Of a stretch of 15,829 nucleotides of DNA, positions 1-7,702 are shown one piece after another. The notes beneath the pieces are model-generated. The model saw only the letters and a program-made list of their open reading frames with translations, had not been told where the DNA came from and made no database searches. A program made the position numbers and the translations under genes. The stretch covers positions 1 to 15,829 of the forward strand of contig JWZX01000011.1 in the NCBI GenBank assembly GCA_001275005.1, read 5' to 3'. How positions within the stretch are numbered: position 1 is the stretch's first letter; every line of letters starts with the position of its first letter. The stretch comes from Chrysochromulina tobinii (Eukaryota; Haptophyta; Prymnesiales; Chrysochromulinaceae).

Positions 1-139
1 CCCGTTTCTCCGGGCCCCCCCCCCCCCTCCCCCCCCGGTGACAATGTCGCGGAGACTCACTGTAACACGAGGTAGAGAACACTACGCTTTTTTCGTGATT
101 GAAGGGTTGAAGAGTACTTGCGTTTCCGTAAGGACCCCC
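1..139. other. 3' flank of the oxygenase gene with poly-C runs
   Basis: This short non-coding edge lies downstream of the oxygenase stop codon. It carries 13 C at 15-27 and 8 C at 29-36, separated by one T. Such runs are G-runs on the minus strand and are also places where assemblies go wrong. No gene is seen. Confidence 0.6.
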
Positions 140-1906
140 TTAGGGCAGGACAAGGAAGAGCTGCCAAAACCACTCCCGCCCCATGCGCAGCTCGCCCGTC
201 TGCGCGTCGTACGCATCAGCCGGACATGCAAAGTGTACGTCCGGTTTCGGGGTGCCATCCTTGGGCGGTCGCGCGAGGAACTTGAGAGCCGCCTGCGCCT
301 CGGCGTGGGTAAGCCTGCCGTCGCCGTCCGCGTCATGGCGCATGAAGAGCATATTCGCGTACAAGGCGACGAAGAGGCGCTTGTCGGCGTACCGCTCGCC
401 GAAACTCCAATCGCCGATGGCGCTGGCAGCGAAGAGCTCGTCGAGCGCCGTGCGCGCGGCTGCCGGGAGCGCTCCCTCGGCACCGTACAGCTCACGAGCG
501 AAGCCTGCAGCGAGATCTTCCAGCGAAATGCGCCCGTCCGCATCCGCATCGAGCCGTGTGAAGCACGCCCTCACACGCGCGGGGACGCCCGGTATGGCCG
601 GCGCAGCCACCGGCATGGCGACGGCAGAGGGGGGCAGCGTGGTCACGGGTGCATCGACGACGACGGGGAGCAGCGCATGTGCTGTCGACCCATCCGCCGG
701 CTCGGGTTCCACAGCACCACCCGTTGGCGCCAGCATGGGCGAGGCGGCCACCGGAGGGTCTGCGGACCCGAGAGATGAACCAAGTGATGGAGGGTCGCGC
801 AGCGCCTGCTGCGCCTGCTGCGCCTGCTGCGCCTGCTGCGCCTGCTGCGCCTGCTGCGGCCAGACCAGCTGCATGGCTCGCAGATGCGCGTCGCGCCGAG
901 CTTCATTCAGTTGTGCAACAAAGGCACCGACCGATCGGGGCGCCGGCTTCGTCACCGGTGTCGCCTCGGGCATGGCGCCGTGGTGGGCCCTTGCATGCAG
1001 CGCTGCCAGAGGCGCCACGGCTAGCTGCGGCATGGGCACGTGCGGCGACGCGCGGCAAAAGTACGGCGCTGAGAGGCGGGGAGCGCCTTGACGGCTCACC
1101 TTGTGCGGCAGCGGCGCCGGGCCGCCCATCTCCGCGAGAGTCGAGCCCGCGAACAGGATGGCTTCGTCACTCCCCATGCGCTCTTCCACAGCCACCCACT
1201 CGCCGCGGCCCACGTCCTGAACGAGCAGACCGGGGAGGGTCGCTCGAGGTGCGAGCGTGAGGAGGCCCAGGTCGCAATGGGCAGGGTACTCCGTGTCCTC
1301 GGTGTACTGGTGCACGCGCAGCATCGACGCGCTGAACGTGTCGCCGTGCTCCGCGCCACGGCCCTCGCATTCGGCGTCAAGGAGGGTGGCGACCGCGGCG
1401 TTGGAGGCGGCCAGCGCTCGGAGCACTTCTTCGCACACGTCGTGGAAGGCGGCCGACAAGGACGCTCCCGACCGAAATAGTGCCGCCGAGGGCGTCGCGG
1501 TCGACGGCAGCGTGGCGTTGCCCGCGCGTGGATGCAGCTCCATGAACTCTCGGCCTCGCTCGAAAACGTAGCCGTTGCGGCTGTCAATATGCTGGCGCTC
1601 CGGTGGCGGCACATGCGAGTCGCGCGCTGCTTCTGGGCTCGCAAAGAAGCTCGCCGCATTGCAGAACAGCTCCGTCACCTTCGTGGACTGGGCGGGAGTG
1701 AGCCGGATGCGGGCGTAGCCGTGGGTGTGCAGGTGCTTGCAAGCCCACGTAGCAAAGTCCGGAGCAGATGGACATAAGACTGGAGGCCCAAGTGCTTCTT
1801 TGTGCCGGCGCCGATGCGTCCTAATCAGGACAAGCAGCGAAATGGCTGCACTGCATACGACAAGGGTCGCCGACGCACGATGCATGACGATGCTAGGCAC
1901 CAGCAT
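140..1906 (-). CDS. 2-oxoglutarate/Fe(II) oxygenase fused to a C-terminal EF-hand pair, membrane-anchored
   Basis: This 588-residue protein starts at an ATG at 1906 and stops with TAA. Residues about 9-28 form a hydrophobic segment followed by a basic patch (RTHRRRH), which suggests a signal anchor. Residues about 45-290 resemble the isopenicillin-N-synthase-like 2OG oxygenases. The iron ligands H210-x-D212 and H268 are visible, followed by R277-x-S279, the usual 2-oxoglutarate-binding pair, and then PYF. These enzymes couple decarboxylation of 2-oxoglutarate to oxidation of a small molecule; the substrate cannot be told here. A low-complexity Gln/Ala/Pro linker follows, including a QQA repeat. 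Two EF-hand loops lie at 453-464 (Asp at position 12) and 525-536 (canonical, Glu at position 12). The tail contains ALKFL and WFW, shared with the EF-hand gene at 3557-4198. The inference is a calcium-responsive oxygenase. Oxygenase and EF-hand calls are firm; topology is less so. Confidence 0.88.
   Translation of the reverse strand: MLVPSIVMHRASATLVVCSAAISLLVLIRTHRRRHKEALGPPVLCPSAPDFATWACKHLHTHGYARIRLTPAQSTKVTELFCNAASFFASPEAARDSHVPPPERQHIDSRNGYVFERGREFMELHPRAGNATLPSTATPSAALFRSGASLSAAFHDVCEEVLRALAASNAAVATLLDAECEGRGAEHGDTFSASMLRVHQYTEDTEYPAHCDLGLLTLAPRATLPGLLVQDVGRGEWVAVEERMGSDEAILFAGSTLAEMGGPAPLPHKVSRQGAPRLSAPYFCRASPHVPMPQLAVAPLAALHARAHHGAMPEATPVTKPAPRSVGAFVAQLNEARRDAHLRAMQLVWPQQAQQAQQAQQAQQAQQALRDPPSLGSSLGSADPPVAASPMLAPTGGAVEPEPADGSTAHALLPVVVDAPVTTLPPSAVAMPVAAPAIPGVPARVRACFTRLDADADGRISLEDLAAGFARELYGAEGALPAAARTALDELFAASAIGDWSFGERYADKRLFVALYANMLFMRHDADGDGRLTHAEAQAALKFLARPPKDGTPKPDVHFACPADAYDAQTGELRMGREWFWQLFLVLP
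802..855 (-). repeat. 9-bp coding tandem repeat (QQA)
   Basis: Six perfect copies of gcgcctgct lie in frame inside the linker of the oxygenase gene, with a partial copy after them. On the coding strand they give an Ala-Gln-Gln repeat. Because the period is a multiple of three, copy-number change would alter linker length without breaking the frame. Confidence 0.95.
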
Positions 1907-2928
1907 ACTCGCGATCTTCGAGTGCCACTATTAGCGAGCACCCCAAGGCTCAATGAGCACTCGCCTGGCACGGTCTCGTGATCGAGGTGGGAACTTGTGG
2001 TTAGCCCCGCGAGGCTGTTTTGTATAGCGGCCAGTCGACCTTGTGGGTTGGACACTTTGAAGTAACTTCACTACTATAACTGTCATGACGATTGAGAGAT
2101 TTTCAACATGAAGTACTTCTGGTCGACAATTGCTGGTCGATTGTGAATCAGAGTATGTATGACGTGTTGAAATGGTCGGGGCAAGGTACATTGTGCTGCT
2201 GGCTTCGAGTGCACATTCGAAGGCTTCAAGTAATGGGTTCTGTCTGTAGTATCGGTCTAGTTGCCTTGCTACCGCGCGGAGGCCGGAGCCGAAAAAGGGA
2301 CGCAGGAAGAGGAGCCGAGGTTAAGCCGAGGTGCGAGGACGCCCGACGCGCGTCACGGGACAGGGGCCACGAGAGTGTCATGCAATCATGGCGATCGAGC
2401 GTGTTTTCCGCGCGCGTCACCGTCCGCGGGCACCAGGCGACGGCACAGAAACGCCACAGATCGATAAACAGATAGGACAGGGGTCAGCCGCATGTGTGTG
2501 ACTCGGTGTCGCCGAGGCCTACCCATTAAGAATCTCAAGGGCCTACGACACACACAGACGACCTGGGGACGACCTGGGGCCAACGAGGCACCCGGCGCTA
2601 GTACCGACCGGTATGTCCGCGCGAACTGCACATATCACCTCTCTCACCTCTCTACTGCTGCACTTTACACGGGTGGCAGCGCGGCCGACGCATCGCTACA
2701 CAACACATACCCCAGGGGCTTCACACGCCCCCGCGCACATGGGCCCTGTCACTGTCGGCTGATGGGATGTGAGCCACATCTTCCACCGCGCAAGGACCCC
2801 GGCAGACACACGCTTCAGACCCATTCGGATCGCGGTGGTTGTGGAACGCCCATGCAGGGCCGTTTGAAGTGCCGAGGGATCCTCTAAAGGGAACGCTGTT
2901 GCTCGCGCCCGGGCGGCACAATGTGGGC
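1907..2928. other. Intergenic spacer, no gene recognised
   Basis: The spacer lies between the start of the oxygenase gene and the stop of the VPxG/Gly-rich gene, both on the minus strand, so it should hold the 3' UTR of one and the promoter of the other. Base composition is more even around 1900-2250 than in the genes. The only structure seen is a perfect 11-bp tandem duplication (acgacctgggg) at 2558-2579 and a 10-bp palindrome at 2110-2119. Reading frames here are short and show no family resemblance. Confidence 0.6.
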
Positions 2929-3453
2929 TCAGTCCCAGCCGCCGCAGTCGCCGCCCCATCCCCCACCGTCGCCGCCCCATCCCCCATCACCCCCATCCAT
3001 GGCCGCACCGAGCATCATGCCGCCGATCAGACCGCCCGCAAGGCCGACGCCAAGGCCGCCGTCGCCGCCGTAGTAGCCGCCGCCGCCGCCGTAGTAGCCG
3101 CCGCCGGTGTGGATGACCGTGGTGGCCGGCTGCTGGACGATCACCTGCGGCTGCTGCTGAATGACCACCTGGGGCGGCGGTGGTGGCGGCATCATCATTT
3201 GCATCTGCGGCTGCTGCATCATCTGCTGCTGCTGCTGCATCATCTGCGGCTGCCGCGCGGGCATCGGGACCTGCATTTGGAACGTCTGGCCCGGGTAGAG
3301 GCCCTGAGGGATCTGCACTTGCATGAGCCCCGCCGGGGTCTGCACTTGGATCATCATGCCGCCCATCATGCCCTGCGGTACCTGCACTGACATCAGCATC
3401 GGCTGCGGCTGCGCCATCACTGGCTGCGCCATCTGCACATTAGGGTCATACAT
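2929..3453 (-). CDS. VPxG-motif, Gln/Met-rich protein with glycine-zipper C-terminus
   Basis: The protein has 174 residues and starts at an ATG at 3453; the reading frame is open further upstream, but that part would overlap the divergent neighbour. Residues 22-63 hold three related beta-type units of the form VQVPQG, VQTPAG and VQIPQGLYPGQTFQ. The last matches the VxVPxGxxPGxxFxV pattern that recurs in many algal and protist proteins. Residues 66-109 are a Gln/Met/Pro tract. Residues 117-174 are Gly/Tyr/Asp/Trp-rich and contain a glycine-zipper-like stretch (134-149), which in other proteins supports membrane association or oligomerisation. No enzyme motif is seen. No function is assigned; a scaffold or self-assembling role is a guess. 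It is head-to-head with the EF-hand gene and may share its promoter. Confidence 0.75.
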   Translation of the reverse strand: MYDPNVQMAQPVMAQPQPMLMSVQVPQGMMGGMMIQVQTPAGLMQVQIPQGLYPGQTFQMQVPMPARQPQMMQQQQQMMQQPQMQMMMPPPPPPQVVIQQQPQVIVQQPATTVIHTGGGYYGGGGGYYGGDGGLGVGLAGGLIGGMMLGAAMDGGDGGWGGDGGGWGGDCGGWD

Positions 3454-3556
3454 CAGGAATGTACGAAGAGCAGACGAAGAGTGCTGCTGGGCGTGCGCGC
3501 TCGGTTTGCCACCTCGACAGTGCGATGAAAAAAAGACAAGTTTTGCGAGCAGGAGC
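3454..3556. promoter_or_regulatory. Short divergent (probably bidirectional) promoter region
   Basis: Only 103 bp separate the ATG of the minus-strand VPxG gene from the ATG of the plus-strand EF-hand gene, so the two 5' UTRs and core promoters must be packed together or overlap. No clear TATA box is seen. The assignment rests on geometry alone. Confidence 0.5.
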
Positions 3557-3560
3557 ATGA
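3525..3560 (+). other. Possible upstream ORF overlapping the EF-hand start codon
   Basis: An ATG at 3525 opens an 11-codon frame whose TGA (3558-3560) overlaps the EF-hand gene ATG (3557-3559) as ATGA. If the transcript starts upstream of 3525, this could reduce or couple translation of the main frame. The transcription start is unknown, so it may be chance. Confidence 0.3.
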
Positions 3561-4198
3561 CGGACACCGCGATGGCCAACGTCTCTCTCGAGGGCGTGCC
3601 AACCGTCGAGGTTATCAAGCCGGCCAATACTGGGATGCCGCCCGGCCGCGTGCGCTTTGCCTTCAAGAAGCTGGACGCGGACAATTCTGGTGGCGTCGAC
3701 CTTGACGAGCTCAAGACAGGACTAGCCAAGGAGTTTGGAGTGGACGAGCTCGCGCCGCATGTCATCGCGGCGATGGAAGAGAAGTACAACCTGCATGCTG
3801 AAGAGAAGGATGGCAAGAAGGTTCTGACGGCCAAAGTCTTCGGGCGCTACTTTTGCGAGGTGATGTTCAGGCATTTTGACAAGGACAACAGTGGCACGCT
3901 TGAACTGGCGGAGGTGCAGGAGGCGCTCAAGTTTCTGGTCAAGCCTGACGCGGATGGCAACAAGGTGGCGCCCATCATCGCCTTTCCGCCCGAGCTCACC
4001 ACGGAGAGCGGCGAGGTCCACCTGCCGATCTCTTGGTTTTGGCCGTGCGTGCATGCCGACTCGAACCCACGCCCGCCCCCCCCCGCGCGCGCTCTGCGCA
4101 CGCATGCCACCGCTCGTGTCGTGCGGCTCAGCACGTGCTGTGTGTGTGTGTGCCCGTCCGTCCGCCCACCCTCCAGGGTCTTCGCGTCGATGCCCTGA
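3557..4198 (+). CDS. Two-EF-hand calcium-binding protein, two exons
   Basis: Join 3557-4044 with 4177-4198 to give 169 residues. Canonical EF-hand loops lie at 40-51 (DADNSGGVDLDE) and 108-119 (DKDNSGTLELAE), each with Glu at position 12. After the second loop come EALKFLVKP and a tail with WFW. The same layout, spacing and tail close the oxygenase gene at 140-1906, where the corresponding ends are WFWQLFLVLP and, after splicing here, WFWPVFASMP. The two modules therefore look paralogous and differ from calmodulin in having this C-terminal extension. The start was chosen because upstream in-frame codons overlap the divergent gene. A soluble calcium sensor or buffer is the natural reading. Without splicing the frame still reads through to the same stop, so the intron is easily missed. 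Confidence 0.85.
   Translation: MTDTAMANVSLEGVPTVEVIKPANTGMPPGRVRFAFKKLDADNSGGVDLDELKTGLAKEFGVDELAPHVIAAMEEKYNLHAEEKDGKKVLTAKVFGRYFCEVMFRHFDKDNSGTLELAEVQEALKFLVKPDADGNKVAPIIAFPPELTTESGEVHLPISWFWPCVHADSNPRPPPPARALRTHATARVVRLSTCCVCVCPSVRPPSRVFASMP
4045..4176 (+). other. Intron of the EF-hand gene (132 bp)
   Basis: The donor is CC|GTGCGT and the acceptor CTCCAG|G, phase 2, with a TG-rich run and a pyrimidine-rich tract before the acceptor. Placement rests on the spliced tail matching the paralogous tail residue for residue in length. The intron length is a multiple of three with no in-frame stop. Confidence 0.75.
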
Positions 4199-4458
4199 GG
4201 ACGTACGCATTAGGATCTTTACTTGGGACGCTTTATTCACTAGTAGAGGAACGCCGGCGGCGAGAGACGAGACCGGATGTGTATACTGTGCCGCATGTGT
4301 GTGTCGATTTATAGAGCCGCCGACTCGTCGTGCAAGGCCGCTTCAGCTCCAGCTCATAACCAGCTCAGAGCCTACCGTGCGCGCGCACACCCGAGGACTT
4401 ACCGAGGACCCAGTCCACCTTGTGAAAATTCTGATCAGGTCCCGTAGAGTTCTAGCGA

Positions 4459-4533
4459 CCCTTTTTTTCACGGGGAGACCCTTTTTTTCAGAGGGAGGGT
4501 CTCCCCTTGCCCGCCCCTTAGAGAAAAAAAGGG
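4459..4533. repeat. Nested T-rich inverted repeats
   Basis: Outer arms ccctttttttc (4459-4469) and gaaaaaaaggg (4523-4533) are exact reverse complements. Inside them, ggggagaccc (4472-4481) and gggtctcccc (4497-4506) form a second perfect 10-bp pair. The T7-CA motif also recurs directly at 4461, 4481 and, with ten T, at 4541. In RNA this would fold as a long interrupted hairpin. Confidence 0.8.
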
Positions 4534-4553
4534 TGCTACTTTTTTTTTTTCAG

Positions 4554-4653
4554 AGGGCATCTTGTGTTCATTATGTAGATTTCCGTACTGCAGTGTGCGT
4601 CATACGTCGACCACTGCAGTACGGAAACCTACATAATGAACACAAGATGCCCT
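4554..4653. repeat. Near-perfect palindrome, 42-bp arms
   Basis: Arms 4554-4595 and 4612-4653 are reverse complements with a single mismatch (A4579 against C4628), around a 16-nt spacer. Pairing stops at both outer edges and no target-site duplication is evident. It could be a fold-back mobile-element remnant, a small-RNA hairpin precursor, or a cruciform formed by a recent inverted duplication. It lies in the 3' flank of the EF-hand gene and far upstream of the dNTPase. Confidence 0.93.
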
Positions 4654-5270
4654 GTACGACACACGCGAGTATGCACAGTGCTCCCCTACGCAAGAAGAGT
4701 GATGCCTCTCGGATCATCAGACCGGTCGGGATATCTCACGAGGCGACTCCGGAATGCCGTGAGCCGTCCATGCGACGCTATCTGCGCCATCCTGGAGCCA
4801 TCTACTGTCCTGCGCCTCGTGCGCTGTGGGCGGTGCTGAAGCCATGCTGCCGGTTCTGCGATGACCTGCACGCGATCGTTGAGCCCACTACCCCGAAGAT
4901 GCAGCGTCTCAGCCCCCCAGCAGGCTGTAGCGGATGCTCCGTGGGCGGCAAGCCTGACAGCTGCCTTCTAGATGGCGGCTCCACTCACATTGGCGCACGC
5001 ACGTCTCTGCGGACCTGCTGAAGGGATTTGACAACACTTGTCCTGAGCGCCATGGGCTAGTCAGGTGGTGGTGTATCTCCAGTGCGCGCGCGGGGCTGAT
5101 CCGGACGATAGTTACCGCGCACCAGCCTTTCGCTCGCTGGCGTTCTCGGACAGAGGTTTTCGCCGTCGTGTGTTGGAGTCGCTCAGTGAGCGACGACCTG
5201 GCTTTTCGTTAGAAAAAAACGGGTTCACACGAGTCAAATTCACAGTGTGGTTCGTTTGGCGCCACCCGCG

Positions 5271-7702
5271 ATGCTTCGAGGTTCCGACAGCGACGACGAC
5301 GACGACAAGCCCGTCAAGCGGCGGCGCTCATCCCTGGGCACCTTGCCGACGCAGAGTGTAGCCGAGGTCAGCTTCGGCGAGTCAGCTCAGCAGCACGAGT
5401 ATAGCGACGACGAAGACCTCGGCTATGGCAACGGCGCCTCGCACCAGGCGCCGGGTTGGAGCGATTACAAGAACACGGTCGAGGAGGACTTCATGTGCTC
5501 ACAGACGGACAACCCGGCGCCGCCTCGAACACCCCACGACGCGCGTGCCGGCGGCGCGCACGAGATGCAGGGTGAGTTCGGGCGCAAGCGCCACCCGAAG
5601 AGCATTCAGGACCGCGTGCACGGACAGATCCAGCTCGACGGGCTTCTGGTCGCGGTGATGGACACGGCCGAGTTCCAGCGCCTTGACCGCATCAAGCAGC
5701 TCGGCGGCTGCGTGTACGTCTACCCGTCGGCGACGCACACGCGCAAGGAGCACTCGATCGGCGTCGCGTACCTCGCGGGGTACATGGCACGCCACCTCCA
5801 GTGCGAGCAGCCCGAGCTCGGAATCGACGCGGCCGACGTGCTGTGCGTCGAGCTGGCCGGTCTCGCGCACGATCTGGGCCACGGCCCGTTCAGCCACATG
5901 TTCGAGACCTTCATGAAGCTGCAGGAGAAGGCGGGCGCCACGCACCACTGGGAGCATGAGCCCATGTCGGAGAAGCTGCTGCGCCAGCTCATCGAACGAA
6001 ACTGCATCCCGATCTGGGAGTACTTTGACGAATCCGAGGGCTCGCCGCTGTGGAGGCAGCACCTCAACTTCGCCGTGAATCTCATCTCGGGCCTCTCGCC
6101 CGAGAAGACGTGGCCTACCGACCTCGGGCGTGGGCCCGAGAAGCGATTTCTCTTCGACATTGTGAGCAATGCGCGCAACGGCATCGACGTGGACAAGCTC
6201 GATTACCTAGTGCGCGACTCGATGGCGTGCTTCGGCTCGCCCAAGCCCCCCGGCTTCGACATCTATCGCATCATCAAGGGCAGCCGCGTCCTCTTCAGGG
6301 ACACCAACGCGGACGGCCGGCGGCTCTACCCGGAGGTCTGATTGCGTCTGATTGCGTCTGATTGCGTCTGAGTGCGACTGAGTGCGGCTGAGTGCGGCTG
6401 AGTGCGGCTGAGTGCGTTTGAGTGCGTCTGAGTGCGTTCGAGTGCGTCTGAGTGCGTCTGAGTGCGTCTGGGTGCGTCTGATTGCGTCTGATTGCGTATG
6501 ATGGTTCCTCTCATCAGGTGTGCTTCCAGGCGAAGAACGCGCTCGAGCTCTCGGAGGTGTATACCTTGCGCGCGAAGTTGCACCGGCAGCTGTACCAGCA
6601 TCGGATCGCGAACGTTGCCGAGTCGATGATCACCGACATCTTGCTCGCCGCGGACGCCGACTTCCGGCTGCGCGGCCCCGACGGCCACCCTCTCAAGCTC
6701 TCGGAGGCCGCACACAACCCGGCGGCCTTTTCACGCCTGACCGACTCGATCTTGGATGCGATCGACCTGTCGATGAGCGATGGGCTCGAGCAGGCGCACG
6801 ATCTGCTCGAGAGGCTCAAGCGGCGTGACTTCTACTGCCAGGTGGGCAAGGAGATCTCGCTGGCCACGCTCCCGCGCTGCGTCAAATGCGGCAACGAGAC
6901 GCGCATAGAGGCCAGGTACTGCTCCGAGTGTGGCACGTCGACGGCGACTCGCAAGTCGGTCCCCGACAAGAGCGGGTTTGCGATCGCGCCTACCGAGGCG
7001 ATCACTGAGGCGTCCGCCGCTGCGGAGATCCTCAAGCGCTGCGAGCCGCCGAGCGTGCGCGACGAGATCATCGCGGCGAACGCTCTGCTCGTTAAGATCG
7101 TCAAAATCTCGCATGGCAAGTCGATGCCGCGAGACGACCCCCATCTTGGATTCAAGTGGGCAGTCTACGACCCTCTCGCGCACATAGGCTTCTACAACCC
7201 CAAGGACGTCGACGAGCACGGTCGCATGCGCGAGCGTATCTTTTGGTTAACCAAGGAGAAGCTCCCTGGCGACGTGTTGCCGAGCGCGTACGTCACGCTC
7301 ACTCTCTTCTGCTACCTTCGCTCGGCGGGGCCGTGCCGGCCGGACGATCCGGAGCTCACCTGGTCTCACTCGATCACCAAGGCGATCCAGAGCTTCCGTG
7401 ACGAATCGAAGCTCGTCGACCAAGAGGGCACCTCCAACTGCCCCACGCCCAGCCATGGGCAGCACACTCATGAGCGCAGTGTGGGCAACACGCCGCGCGC
7501 CTCCGCCCTCTCGCTGTCAGCCGCGCGAGGGCACGGGGCGGCGCATGACCGCTCGCGCCCTCCCACGGGCGAGCGGCCGAGCCAACGCGCCCATTCACAG
7601 CGCCTCGGGAGCCATTCACAACCCTTCGGGAGCCAGTCGCTCGAGGGGATCCGCGAAGAGTCGCAGCAGTCGTCGGGCTCGAGTGCACCGAACCAGCTCT
7701 GA
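5271..7702 (+). CDS. SAMHD1: SAMHD1-like HD-domain dNTP triphosphohydrolase with zinc-ribbon insert, two exons
   Basis: Join 5271-6335 with 6518-7702 to give 749 residues. Such enzymes hydrolyse dNTPs to deoxynucleosides and triphosphate. The metal site is complete: H161, H200-D201 in HDLGH, and D308 in NGIDVDKLDY. Residues matching human SAMHD1 K312, Y315, R366, Y374 and Q375 are K309, Y312, R373, Y381 and Q382. Allosteric-site D137 and Q142 correspond to D131 and Q136, but R145 is replaced by D139. There is no N-terminal SAM domain; instead there is an acidic, disordered stretch with KRRR (possible nuclear signal). After the HD lobe comes a CVKC-x10-CSEC zinc ribbon (C476, C479, C490, C493), not found in human SAMHD1. 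A C-lobe (about 525-610) resembles the SAMHD1 C-terminal region. The tail is Ser/Gln/His-rich. ATG 5271 is the first in-frame ATG; the frame opens upstream only at a GTG. Confidence 0.92.
6336..6517 (+). repeat. Intron of the dNTPase gene made of 10-bp tandem repeats
   Basis: The intron is 182 bp, phase 0, donor GAG|GTCTGA and acceptor CATCAG|G. Positions 6336-6495 are 16 consecutive 10-bp units of consensus GTCTGAgTGC. Units with ATTGC lie at both ends (three and two copies) and AGTGC forms predominate in the middle. The repeat register begins exactly at the donor GT, so the splice donor sequence is itself the repeat unit. The remaining 22 bp carry the pyrimidine-rich acceptor end. Splicing joins NADGRRLYPE to VCFQAKNALE, restoring the SAMHD1 fold. 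Confidence 0.88.

Larger units (their letters stand above)
4199..5270. other. Intergenic spacer with hairpin-forming repeats
   Basis: The spacer lies between the EF-hand gene and the dNTPase gene, both on the plus strand. Its middle third holds T-rich inverted repeats and a long palindrome, listed separately. A 17-bp perfect inverted repeat (gtcgctca, one base, tgagcgac) at 5178-5194 sits about 77 bp before the dNTPase ATG and could be a protein-binding site. Between about 4660 and 5170 no gene is recognised; the open frames lack family resemblance and ATG-consistent starts. Confidence 0.55.

Noticed and set aside
183-1091. A 302-codon plus-strand open frame opposite the oxygenase
   Set aside because: Composition is Ala/Ser/Cys-rich, its Cys run is the mirror of the QQA repeat, and the opposite strand holds a complete active site.
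3876-5021. A 381-codon plus-strand frame across the EF-hand tail, T-runs and palindrome
   Set aside because: It begins inside the EF-hand gene in another frame, translates homopolymer T-runs as poly-Phe, and shows no family resemblance.
5247-6341. The dNTPase read as two separate genes split at 6341
   Set aside because: The upstream half ends in the intron and the downstream half begins mid-fold. Splicing restores SAMHD1-conserved residues on both sides without a gap.
6336-6495. Tandem repeats considered as a CRISPR array
   Set aside because: The units are 10 bp and contiguous, with no spacers, and lie inside a eukaryotic intron.
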